DNA of 64,000 bases from Zonotrichia leucophrys gambelii (Eukaryota > Chordata > Aves > Passeriformes > Passerellidae), in assembly GCF_028769735.1 (NCBI RefSeq), contig NC_088172.1, forward strand, positions 93,448,951 through 93,512,950, written 5' to 3'. A program made the position numbers and the translations under genes. Below are positions 11,977-23,400 of this stretch, piece after piece (positions within the stretch are counted from its first letter, which is position 1; each line of letters opens with the position of its first letter). The notes below the pieces were generated by a model. The model was not told the origin of the DNA, did not search any database, and saw nothing but the letters and a program-made list of their open reading frames with translations.

Positions 11977-14668
11977 GTGGACTAGAGATGGAGGAAGGAT
12001 AGCTGAACCTGAGGAGGGATTTGGTGACAGATGCTTTATGCTATGAGGCATTTAACAAGCTCTGGATAGGATCATCACATTTCCCACTACCTACAGTGAC
12101 AGCTGGCCAGCTAATAGACTGCTGGCACTGTGTGCATGGATGTACATGCGTGTATATGGAGAAGATGATGACAACAACAAATTGAAATGTACGGGACATT
12201 AAAATGCATCATCTTGTCATGATTTATCTTATTTATGTTATCTGTGAACCAATGTCATAGTTCTCCAATGGTCTGAGTTATGACTCTTGTGCACATAAAG
12301 CTGACATAATGGCAGCTTCTGTGTGATGAGTTTAATCCTGACAGAGAATGCAGAAGGAGGAGGGCTAGACCACAGAGATTTAATTAGGTGCGTTCTCTTG
12401 TGGCTTTCTAGTTCTTCATAGGACTAACCTGCAGTACTAACCATTTATTTAACGTGGTCTCTGACATCACTGAACTGCAATTCTGTTCCAGGCACATTTC
12501 TATTCAGGTACTTGTGCGTCACAGTATTGCTGAACTTAATTTTTGAGCTTCCAGCTTCCTGAGTGTAATCGAATAAGCACACTCGAGGGCAAAACAGCAA
12601 CTAGAGGCACAGCACTAGGCTTCCTTTCACACCCTTCCCTTAACTACTGCACACACTGAGCTCCTGAACAGGCATTCTGCCTCTCTGTTTTTACTGACAG
12701 GACCAGCTTCCTCTCAGCTTTCCCTTTAGGTCTGTCTTGCTCACGATGACAGAAAATTCTCCCATCCTCTCATCTCAGAACAGGCGTCTCAAAGGCAGTT
12801 TGCTGTTCGCCTCTGTCAGCAGCAAAAGAGAAGATGCATGTTGGCTAATCAGCTGTGCAAGGCAGAATTATTTAAAGACTCTTCTGTCATTCTCAAGCAA
12901 AGATTTTAATTTCAGCATTGAATTTTAAGTTTTTAATTAACTAACTACTTTTTTTCAGTTCAGTGCTTTTTAGCTGGGAGCAAACGTTGCTGAGTCATTT
13001 AGGAATTGGGCTGTAACAGCATCTGGCTCTAGCTCTTGTTACAGAAGGCAATACCTGGAGCTTTTAATTGTTTTCTTCTTCCATCTGACTTTGCTTTTGA
13101 AAAACTGGAACTAAACTGCTTTGTGAGAAAAACATCTTTTATTGTTGTCTGTCTAAAGAGTACTGTGATGAGCTCCAGTTTTTCCACATGACTATGCTAG
13201 GGATTATTGGAGTTTAAATTGATAAATAATAATAAATCTTTAGGAGGTATTCATTTGGATTGCAGCTCACGTGCTGCACCTGAGCATAGGGAAGTGACAG
13301 GGGAAATCTGTGAAAGAATTGTGTGAAGGTCACTGCTGAGAGACTCCTCCCTCTGTGTGTATGGCTTCAAGGTTGCCTCCAAGAGAATAGTTAAAATAAT
13401 AAAGAAAATTTCTGGGACTGGAGTGTGAGAAAATGAAGGACTCCTGTCTTTCCTAGCTTCAAGTCACATTCCTGTAACACCGCTGCAGTTCCCAAGGGTG
13501 GCAGTGAACACTAGTTGTTTGAGGGACAAGATTATCTATGAGTGAAGCCATTGAATTTAGAAGAAATCATATGGGGCAAATCAAATTTGCTTGATGCCTT
13601 AGTAACAGGACAAAATTTTACTTTATTTTCTTTGATGGATTATTGGCCTTCCCCTTTATACTTAGGAAATGAGAAATACTTGAAATAGAAGATAATTTGA
13701 AAGAGTTTTGACTTCCAGATCTCAGTTCTGATACCAATCTTGGCTGCATGCTGTTTGCAGTTCTTTAATGTCTGCCCTAACTTGTCCATTTGTAAAATGT
13801 ATGACATGCCCACCAGAGTTAGTATGAATTCATTAGGGCTTCTGAATTGCTCTTGCATCATCCAGAGAAACGTGCTCACACTCCTGCTCAGTATTAGAAG
13901 TGAAATCCTTGTTCTATTTCAGCTAATGGCAGAACTCTGATCGACTCCCAGAGAGGTAAGATATCATCCAATTACCATAATTAGATGGTTAAGAATTGTT
14001 CAGCTCCAAATTTTGTAATAATTCAAAGGTTGTTACCTCCATGAATTTTAAGTCCAAGGCAAGTATAGCAGGTTGCAAATCTTCTGATGCTTATGCAGTC
14101 ACATTGCACTCAGCACTGGAGACCATTCACATTCCTCACATTCAGCACATTTTGGAGCCTTGATGAGGCAATTAGAAAATCTGTGTATATAAGCCCAGAA
14201 AAAAGTATAACAGAATATTTTCTTTAATGTTGTCACTCAGGTAGTGCCCAGTTCTTTCATGGCTTTTGCCAACTATTGAGCTCCTGCTACGAGAGTTTTG
14301 CTTGAATAGTTAATTTGAAAGTCAAGTGTGAAATGAAGAATGCAAAGACCAGCTCTGCGGGATGTTTTGTGATACTAGTGGAAATGTTCTCTCCAGTCAG
14401 CATCTCTAAAGACTATAAAACTTGATTTAAATAATTTTTTTCTACTGTACAGTCCCCAACAGACGTTGACTGTTAATAGTTTTTACAGCTCTAATTTAAT
14501 CTGGTAGGGTATTGAACTTGTACGTGAAAGGTAATAAAATCCTTTTAGTAGGAAGATGGAGTTTATGTTCAGAATAACAATCTATCAGTTTTGCAAAGAC
14601 TGTTAAATTGCTGCTTTATAAGTGTGATCAGATTAAGGCAGCCTAGCTGTATTTTGAGTCTTGCTTTT

Positions 14669-15362
14669 CACAGAATCACAGAATTGTGAGGGTTGGAAGG
14701 GATCTCAGGAAGTCCTCCATTCCAACCCCCTGCCAGGGCAGGGTCACCTGGAGCAGGTGGCACAGGACGTGTCCAGGTGGGCTCTGGATGTCTGCAGGGA
14801 GGGAGACTGCACAGCCCCCTGGACAGCTGTGCCAGGGCTCTGCCACCCCCCGTGTAAAGAAATTCCTCCCCATGCTGAGGTGGAACTTCTTGTGTTTCAG
14901 TTTGCAGACACTGCTCCTCATCCTCTGGGCACCACTGAACAGAGCCTGGCACCCTCCCCTTGGCACCCTGAGATATTTACATGCATTGATGAGATCTCCT
15001 CTCAGTATGCTCTTCTCCACACTGAACAGGCCCAGATCCTGCAGTCTCTACTCACAAGAGAGAAAAATCCCTCACCATCTTTGTGGCCTCTCTTGACCCT
15101 CTCCAGCAGCTCTGTGTCTGTCTTGTACCAAGGAGCCCAGAACTGGACACAGAACTGCTGGTGTGGCCTCACTAGGGCCAAGCAGAGGGGCAGGATCAGC
15201 TCCATTGCCCTGCTGGCCACACTTCCCAATGTATTCCAGGATCCCATGGTCCCTTCTGGCTGCAAGGACACACTGCTGGCTCACAGTCAACTTGTCACCC
15301 ACTGAGGCTTCCTGGTCCTTCACAGAGCTGCTCTTCATTAGGTCAGCCCCATCACATGCTGG
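14669..15362 (-). mobile_element. CR1 LINE, 3' part, inverted relative to ALK
   Basis: The + strand begins with cacagaatcacagaat, the reverse complement of the CR1 terminal repeat. It runs back through the ggttggaagggatctcagga block, attcctccccatgctgaggt near 14860, ctcttctccacactgaacagg near 15009, gtgtggcctcactagggcca near 15160, and a ctgctggctcacagtcaactt block near 15272. A 214-codon open frame on the + strand (14661-15305) and several antisense frames fall inside this element; they are by-products of its GC-rich, stop-poor sequence and not genes. The 5' edge of the element is approximate. Confidence 0.93.
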
Positions 15363-15860
15363 AAATCCTAGACTTCAGCTGCAAGCTGAGGAATTGCCTC
15401 AATGTATTTGTCCCAGAAGAGCTGTTTGCTGTTTTCTGAGGTGAAAACTTTGCTGAGGACCCCTGTTTCCCAATGTGACTTCTCAGGCTGCTCCCTTTTT
15501 GGACTCCACACGTTTTTCCTGGGCTGCTGGCTCAGAAAGTTCCAAGGATGCAATGGAGTTGCACTGACCTCGATGAGCATCATGAGGTTGTTGAGCAGAA
15601 GAGCCTGACCTGGCTCTGTCCCTGCTTTTCCCCCAGGACTGACCAGGAAGGATTTAGGATATGAGCAGTTAGCAGGGTGCATTCAGAGCTTTTGAGTAGC
15701 TGCCAGATGACCAGCTTTTCAAGGGGCTTGCAATAGGATTCCAAGTTTACCTTCAGGAATGACATTACCAGAGGAATGGCTCTGTTTTGAGAGCATCTCA
15801 AGGTTGCTTCAGCATTCCCTGGCTTGAGTTTCAAGTGGTTTGTGCATTCACATCAGATAA
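15363..15860. other. Unclassified stop-poor block beside the CR1
   Basis: Directly next to the CR1 5' edge the sequence stays stop-poor on the minus strand. Two overlapping frames cover 15580-15834 (84 codons) and 15368-15682 (104 codons). I recognise no domain, splice sites or known repeat family. It could be an extension of the neighbouring CR1 copy, an older repeat, or chance. Confidence 0.35.
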
Positions 15861-18800
15861 GGATGTTGGGCCAGAGATTGTGGGAGTGGGCTTTGTTGCT
15901 GATATGGGTTTAAGTAGTAGGCTTACCAGTTTGTATTTCTCCATTTGAGAACTTTTTTTGGACAGGTGCTTTGTTCATAGTGTGCCTGCATAGTACTTTA
16001 ACATCAATTTTCTTGTTTATAAATAATCTGTTACCTCATTAGTCCTGAACAGCAGAACTTGAGGCTGTCTTCATCACCTCAAAAACATCTTGCTACTAAG
16101 CTGATAAACCATCCTTCCCCTTGTGTGACATGAATGTTAAAATGTTGTAAACAAGTTTCCAAGGGATCAACAGCGATTTTTCATGCAGGATATATTAATT
16201 TGTCTTGTAATATTCCTTTTATGTCAACTGCAATAATCTACTGTGCTTAAAGCATAAATATCTTTTCATGTGTGTTTGTCTGAAGTGACAGCAAGTTGCC
16301 AGAGATGTTATCAGACACAACATATGAGGATGAGTAACACCACTGCCTTATGACTGCAGCTATTTAAAATAGGCAGAGAAAAATTATCATTAGAAGCTGA
16401 ATATTATTGGTAGGTTTGTCACACAGTATGTGAGTGTTTAGAGGGAATATGAAAAATAAAGTATTTCCATTTAGACCAGCACTTTCTGGAACACCACAGA
16501 GCAGTATCAGCTAGTAGTTTTTCTGTCATATAACACAAACATATTGAGGGCAAAATACTGACTGCTGTTCCCTCTGCAAACCTTGGCTTCTGTGTGATGA
16601 TGATGATGAATGTGCTCAGGACCCCAGAAGTGCTAAGTGCCTGGGTGTGTGGGTGTATGTCTAGTTACAATTTCATTATTTTAACTGCGTTCTCTTCAAG
16701 ATCAGCATCACATTGTGCAGCTAGGGTCCAATTTAAAACCTGTAGCAAAAGAGTCCTGCAGTGACTCATTGGTGAAGATCTTTGTGATAAATAACAGACC
16801 CTCCAGAGTCCTGAGCAGCAGAATGTCACACTGGCAGCCTGAACCATGATGGCACCTTTCATCTCAGCTTATGTCCCCTGGTATCTAAGTAGCAGCAGAA
16901 GTTTGGTGGAAGCTGCAGTGCTTTTTCTATTCTATTCACCCAGGGGGATCCCAAGAGCCTTATTAGAGCTGCAAGCCAATAGGAGAAAATAATGGCAAGG
17001 AAATTCTAGCTGGAACCTTAGAGTCATACAGCCTACAGAATGATCTCAGAGCATGCCACATGGATTCCCACTGTGGGGAAATACAGGTGAACAGGCAGCT
17101 TCTGGTTTTGCTGAGAAGGTCTCTTGCTGTGAAATAGAATGTTCTTGTGTCCCTTGGCAGGGATGTGGAATCGATCTCCAGGTGATCCCTTAACTCCAAG
17201 GAGCAGTCTCTAGGCTGATCCTGGAAATGGTGGTCATGTTGATCCCAGGAAACTGTGTCAGGCAGTGCCTGAGAGATTGTGCTTTTGAGGGAAGGGAGAA
17301 GCATAGGGATTTCTGTTCAAAATCTATCATTTCTTACATCAGATTCATTAATTATTCCTTTGTGGGTGCTATGGCTTAATCCCAGAATCTTCAAATTCTG
17401 CTGTATAAGAAAATGTCTGTGGTATTAAACTAAGTACCTCCATTTCAACTTGGGAAACTGTTCCCATAACACCAGAGCTAAGTGATGCTCTGATAGTTCC
17501 TTGCTTGGCACTTACAAACGAAAAGAGCAGTAAGAGCAGAAGGAGAACGCTGCTGCAGACAAGGAAGTCACCCATGAGATAGCTGAGCTTTCAAAAGCAA
17601 GAACAAAGTTGTGTTTATTCCCTCCTCTTTTAAAATAAAACAAACATGTATGTATTATAAAAAATGCAATCCCTTTTAGCTCTAGTATTTTCCCAGGTAG
17701 GTGATCTCCCCAAAAGGATGCACTGGGAGGACATTTCTGACCAGACTCTGTTGGTGGTGAGGCCAGCACAGTGTAATCCATTGTGGAGCTGTGCCTCCTG
17801 CAATGATTTCTGCAATGATTGCCACTTCACAGCGGCTGGTTCATGCTGGGAACAGCATCCTGGCAGAGTGTGCTGGGGCAACCCCACCATGGCAAAACTG
17901 TGCTCCTTTGAGCAATATACACCAGTAGGTACAACTGGCCATGTGATGAGTAATAAGCTGCAACTGCACAGCGTGAGCCCTGCAGACAGAGAGTAGGACT
18001 AAAGAAGTCAGAACAAAGGGGATTTGTGACTCACAAATTTGCTGTAGCAGCCACCCTGGCCTACTGCTGGACTTCATTGATGATGCAAACCTGACCTCAA
18101 GTCAGGGCATAAGAGGAACTATCCTTGGCAGCTCCCTTGATTTAGAGCTACTGCAAGAAAAGAGGGAATAAGAGCTGCCTTTGTTTGTTATTTTTAAAAT
18201 CTGACTCCCTGTTGCAAGGCAGTAAGATGTGCAAATGGCTCTTGCACCTGGCAAGTTACCATCAGCAATTATTACAACACTTAGTGTCTTTCTGCCACCA
18301 GCAGAAATCTCTCCGCTCCCTTTCATGTCAGAGATTTCATTGTTCTTATGGGGATGGTAAAATTAAAGCCACAAGATTTACTGCTCTAATTCTCTTTTGT
18401 TTGCAACAAAAGGCAGAGACAGGGAAGGATGACACATGTATCTGGATTTTGTGTCATTGGGCTTTTTTCTCTTTTACTGACCAACAAAAATGACTGGCAA
18501 AAACTTTGGTTAAATTCATCAAACAATTCCATTAATAACTGTATTAAAGTCTATTATTTAGACATAGGAATCTTGTTATTAAGGAAAAAAAGCTGTGACT
18601 GCATTTCACTCTCCTCTGTTTCAAAATCTTGACATATGAGCAGGCTGTACTTTATGTATTTCTTAATGTTTCTTTCAGTACAGATGTTTTCTAGTTTTAG
18701 GTGTCATTAATGTGGTGTAAATGTCAAAAACACTGTTTTTGACGAATATATCAAAAATGCTGTGTATGATAAATGTATGTATGTGAGGGAAACAGTGTTT

Positions 18801-20223
18801 GATAGGAATCCAGTTTTCATTTGTAGCCCTTCCGCTATTGCCCTTTGTGTGACCTGAGATGATTTGCCAAATCAGACTTTTTCAGAGGGGACATGAGTGA
18901 AAACCAGTGCAGTTCCTATGTTCTAAACCAGCACCTGACTGTGAGCTGTTAAAGTCTGCGCTCTTGATTCTCAGTTCAGTGAGAGAATTGAGGACAATAA
19001 AGTAAGGACAATTCACCAGATGCCTCATGGAAGGAGAACTCTGCTGCAGGAGCTCAGAGTGGCTACTTTGCACCTCCTGCTCCAGAGCTTACCCACTGAG
19101 GTGAAAAGGAGAAGGATCCATTTGTAGCTCCTCAACAGTATTCCTCAGACAGCCTGGACATCACATGAGCCATGCTCAGTGATGTGGGAGATCATTTGTC
19201 TGAAGATGCAACCTTGGCATTTTCAAACACAAGCTTCTGCTCTGGCTGAAATTCATGCACATTTGAAAATAAGCTTCAATTACAGCCCTGTTGAGCCTTA
19301 ATTTCTCTCTCAATGAAATTACTCTTCATCAGACCTGCATGTTTTCAGTATTAACAGACAGGCTGCATTAATGGATGCTCCAGGTAATGAAGACAATGAG
19401 ATTTCATTTCCTGACCAGTCTTGCTAGAATTTGTGGAATATCATGATTTTCTTGCTCTGAGGGTTGGTCCCTTTCATTTGCCAGCTACAGGCCCCAGTGT
19501 GCTTGTTCTGTGGACAAATTGATAAATTAGTCAGCTGCCAAAAGGGAGTCATTTGACTCACCTGAAATGAGCAGCAATGGGATGAAAATACATTACCTCT
19601 GTCCCACTGGATAAGCCTCAGATTGTATTGAAATAGAATTAGGCCGAGGGAGTCAATGTAGTGGATAATAATGAAATGTTTAATGTGGATTAGCTGCATA
19701 TAAAATTAATACATTAGAATGAATTGCTGAAGACATGAAACTGTGTCAGACCTTTATCCTGTCTCTAATATTAGACTTAAAACTGCTGCAGTCTTCTGTT
19801 TATAGAAGAGCAAAAGAAAAGCTATTGAATTTGTGTTCCTTATTTGGGTGAAAGAACTAGATACAGTATAAAGTGTTAAAAATAAATATGTATATACCAG
19901 AGCTGTCAAATCAGGATCCAGCAGAACCAATGCTAATATACTTGGGTCTGAACCAGATCTGAGAGGTTAAAGACAAGAATCTAAAGCTAAAACTCCTTAA
20001 TCACCCGTGTGGGCTTTTGTCTTCTGGGAGTTAAATCTAAATATAATTTTTACTTTGGACCGTTCAGAGGTGACTTGAAGTGTTGTTTTAATCATAATAG
20101 GTTTAATAGAAAATGGGCAAGCTTTCCAAACTAGTTGGCAAATGAGGTATGGAAGGGCTGCAGAATGAGCTGAGATGTAAAGCTTGAAATGATTAATCTG
20201 TAATCTAGGAGGCCTTGAGGTTT
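15861..20223 (+). other. ALK: ALK intron 3 (last part): unique sequence
   Basis: No further exon is recognised. A (GAT)-rich patch lies near 16596-16610. A near-perfect palindrome lies at 18723-18743 (gtcaaaaaca, one base, tgtttttgac). Several 60-110 codon frames overlap on both strands near 17630-18080 without recognisable motifs. Confidence 0.65.
18723..18743. repeat. Palindrome, 10-bp arms with a 1-base centre
   Basis: gtcaaaaaca at 18723-18732 and tgtttttgac at 18734-18743 are exact reverse complements. It may be a chance AT-rich palindrome or a dimer-type binding site; nothing else supports a function. Confidence 0.7.
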
Positions 20224-20264
20224 TTCTAATTGTCAAAGCTTTTTTGTTGCATCCTCTGTTCCAG
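20224..20264 (+). other. ALK: Splice acceptor region of ALK exon 4
   Basis: The stretch just before the exon has a pyrimidine-rich run (about 20239-20262) and ends in CAG at 20262-20264. A branch-point-like ctaat lies at 20226-20230, about 35 bases upstream, which is a normal spacing. The acceptor position is fixed by the protein match and the phase; the branch point is inferred from consensus only. Confidence 0.85.
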
Positions 20265-20466
20265 GTTCTTTTCTGTTTCTCAACACATCAGAGAGGCCGA
20301 GCCCCACCATCCTGAGCCCTTGGCTGAGGAGCAACAGTGATCAATGTGTGGTTCAAGTGGCTGTGTACAAGTTTTACCAGCAGAGTGGAGAATATATTGC
20401 TCGTGTCCATGCCATTGATGAGAGCAGCAGCGAAATCCTGTCAGAGGAGAGTCGAGACAAACATGG
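20265..20466 (+). CDS. ALK: ALK receptor tyrosine kinase, internal exon (human exon 4, first MAM domain)
   Basis: ALK is a single-pass receptor tyrosine kinase of developing neurons, and this exon encodes part of its extracellular MAM1 domain. The exon starts after a ttccag acceptor; its first two bases complete a glycine codon begun in exon 3, and it ends on two bases of codon 68 (GG), followed by donor gtgagt. It is 202 bp, the same length and phase as human exon 4 (c.953-1154). The encoded 68 residues open with GSFLFLNTS, then TILSPW, a MAM cysteine (DQCVVQV), SGEYIA, EIL, and end in DKHG. These line up without gaps with human residues 318-385, including the N-glycosylation site NTS (human N324). 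By hand alignment to the human protein as I remember it, about half the residues are identical: both ends are conserved and the middle has drifted. The frame is open and nothing suggests a pseudogene. Skipping the exon would shift the frame. Another MAM protein is unlikely given the exact phase and length match. Confidence 0.95.
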
Positions 20467-20472
20467 GTGAGT
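20467..20472 (+). other. ALK: Splice donor of ALK exon 4
   Basis: The exon ends ...acatgg and is followed by gtgagt, a strong U1 donor consensus. Using this GT gives exactly 202 bp. A GT one base earlier or later does not exist, so the boundary is unambiguous. Confidence 0.92.
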
Positions 20473-23400
20473 CTCATCCCCTCGTTTCACTCACAGCTTG
20501 AATTGAGAAAAATCACTCGACTGTGTAGCCATAGAGCCACAAAATGCATGCTGCACATCTGAGGGGAGCAGGACATGACACTGAGGAGGTGCTTGTCTTG
20601 CATGGGTCTAAAATATCATGGAGGGTGGAGGTTGTGCTTATTTTATCATACAAAACATTAGCAAATTCCCAGGTAATTGAGTTTCTAAGTCAACACCATA
20701 TTTATTCTCAGTGCTGCAGGTACAGGTAGAGTGTGGGTACTCATCCTCAGGTTGAAGATTTTCTGCTTAATTCTCTGTGTGATTGCTTTTTACTACTTCT
20801 TAACCCATGTATACTATTGGGCTTAGAATATCTACTGAGTCTTTGCAGTTTCATGTGCCTGCATACATTTTTAGTTTTGTCTTCACTGCTGATTTTTTTT
20901 GCCCATAAAGCTGTTCAGAACTACTGGCAGGGGAGGAAAGCTTTTGATCTTTCAAGGGTGCAACTGTTTGAAATGTTTTATCCTCTTTGTGCAATTAATC
21001 TTGATGATGTTTTAATTTGTCAGACTTCCTGTGTATTCTTTTAAATTTTTGTTAGCAGCAAAACAGCAGGAGATGAACACAGTAAATATTTCAAGATGCC
21101 GTAGGAGTAGAGTAACTCAGAATTTAATTTGGATATATGTGAGGCTAATGTTCTACCTGCTCTATATACTGACTATTTAAAATTTTTATTTCTTACCTTT
21201 GTTGGGAAATGTGTTAAGAAGCATAATTTTTACCAAACATCTCAAATGTTCTTTGTTTTGATGTGATAGATTAGAGAGTTCCTAATAGCAAATCCTGCTG
21301 GCTTGTCCTCGTAACAAGATGTGATTATCTGATTACTGTCTACAGCAAATTCTGTATCTTCCAGTAGCAAAAGGAGAATGTGCAATAAAAAGCCTTGCAG
21401 GAGATAACCTAACTCATAGAAACAGTTTGCATAGTTGTAATTCTCATATAACACATGGCCTATAAAAGTGAGGAGGAGAGCTTGTGTGTGGATCTAGATC
21501 ATACTTAGTTCCAGCAACATCATCCAAATTGTAAATTGCTGTTGATGTCTGGGGAGAGGTAATTAGAGGAGCCACAGCAGCTGTCTTCTTCCTTAGCTCT
21601 TTGCAAATGCTGTGTTCTGTGTCACAGCTAATAAACACGCTTTGTGCAAAGTGCCTCCTGCGTTGGCACTGCCTCTGCTCCTTGGCACTCCCAGGGAATG
21701 TCGCTGTGTGTGGAATGCTCAGCATGGAGGAGCTGCGCCTCAGATCTGTGGGTGGGCACAGCTCCCTGGGAGCCCAGGCAAGTGCCAAATGTAAGGAGCC
21801 TTGGAGGGAAGGGAGAGATTGCTTTAAGTACAGTAACAAATTCCTGCCTTTGCCATCTGCTGGGGATAACAGGGATGACTCAGCTGTGTGCTGCAGATGG
21901 AGATCGTCACCGCAGTAAAGAGCGTTTGTGCTTTTGCAGAAGGTGGCTTTGGTTATAGCTTGGCTGTCCCATATGCTTGCCAGAAGTGCAGCTTGCTCCC
22001 CAACAGCAGCTCTGTGGGGTGTGGATGGCTAAGGATGTGCCTGTGGCTTTCATGGGTTTGTGTGTCTGACTCCTTGGTACTCCACATGCTGGAAAACTTC
22101 ACTTGGAGCCACCAGCTGGTTCATTTTCCCCTCCTCCTTTGGTCCTGTCCCTTCACTGCAAGAGGCAGTAACTCCTCTCTCAGCTCAGCAGTGCAGAAAA
22201 ACTCTGCTACTGTGCCCACATAAATGTCACATGGGGATGGTTAAATAGCTTCTCACAGCCACAGATGAGAAGGTAGCAATTTGTCACCATTTGCCCTGAA
22301 TCTTCATTCCATAATTTCAGTGCCCCTCCTTTGTTTGGAGGGATAATATTAGCTATTCCAGCTCTGATAACAAAACATGTAAATCTCACTTTTTAAAGCA
22401 CCTTTTTTCCTTTAAATACGAATCCAGTATAGCTGTTTGAAAGTCAAGAATAATTCAATGGTGTTCTTAAATGAACTAGCAATCCTACAGTGGAAAACTG
22501 TTCTGTTCAATATTTTATTTTGTCTTGGAAATTGCAAACAATTGTGTTCTTTTATAATGAGTTCTTTGACCATGCTATAACCAAATAATTTCTAAAATTT
22601 TATAAGGATTTTAGCTCTAGGCACAAAGTAATTGAATTCTCCAATGATGAGTCTGTGCTAGAAATAAAAATACTTTAAAGTTTCACAGCTGACACTTCTT
22701 TGATTCTATGTGCTTTATATATTGCTTTGCAAACCAGAGGTGTAAAGTGTGTGACTTTGTATGTGCAGTAGTGAGTCCATGCATTGCTTGAGATCAAGCT
22801 CATAGCAGGAAGAACGTGTTTTATTGAAAAAAAATGCATATGAAGGGTGATATAGCAATAAGTTAATTCCAGGGTGGATTTTCGCAGATCTTGAACTATG
22901 CACAGCACTAATATCTTCTTTCATTTTTTCCCTCTTTTTAAATTGTATAACCCAAATTACATCTATTAAGATCTTACAAGGTCTTCACAGTTCACCTACA
23001 TTTATAAGGAAAAAAAAAGCAGATGCTGTCAGGTATTACTATTTCATTCAGGGTGAAACCAAGCAAGCCAAGGTTTTGGGTGACAGCACTTGAGGCTGAT
23101 TTTAAGTAGAACATATGTAAAGCCATGAAATTGTATTAGGTAAAGACACCATGGCCCTCAAATATTTATTTGTTACCAGAGCTCACCCATGTTGTCTTTG
23201 TGTGTAAATTACTGGGTGTGATTATGCATAAAGACTCAAAGCAGAACTATGGATGTTCTGTTTGTTTCTCTGGTCTCATTTTTTAGAAAAGAAAACAGCC
23301 TGTGGACTAGAGTTGTATGAGTTCCATAATGAGCCAGAGGAGTTGCAGAAATGGTTGTTGGGAAGACACCTGTTTGTTTTATTTTCCTAGCTGACATATT

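Larger units (their letters stand above)
10976..14668 (+). other. ALK: ALK intron 3 (part): unique sequence
   Basis: No exon or interspersed repeat is recognised. Local features are an 18-bp tandem duplication (11500-11533) and a perfect 11-bp inverted repeat (11949-11976). The rest is AT-rich intron with short chance open frames. Confidence 0.65.

Noticed and set aside
14661..15305. Longest open frame in the window (214 codons, + strand)
   Set aside because: It lies almost wholly inside an inverted CR1 element and its sequence is the reverse complement of CR1 blocks.
16596..16612. (GAT)n run as a microsatellite
   Set aside because: Only about four units; too short to list as a repeat feature.
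21444..21839. 131-codon minus-strand open frame
   Set aside because: No domain, no splice or promoter support, and equally long frames overlap on the other strand.
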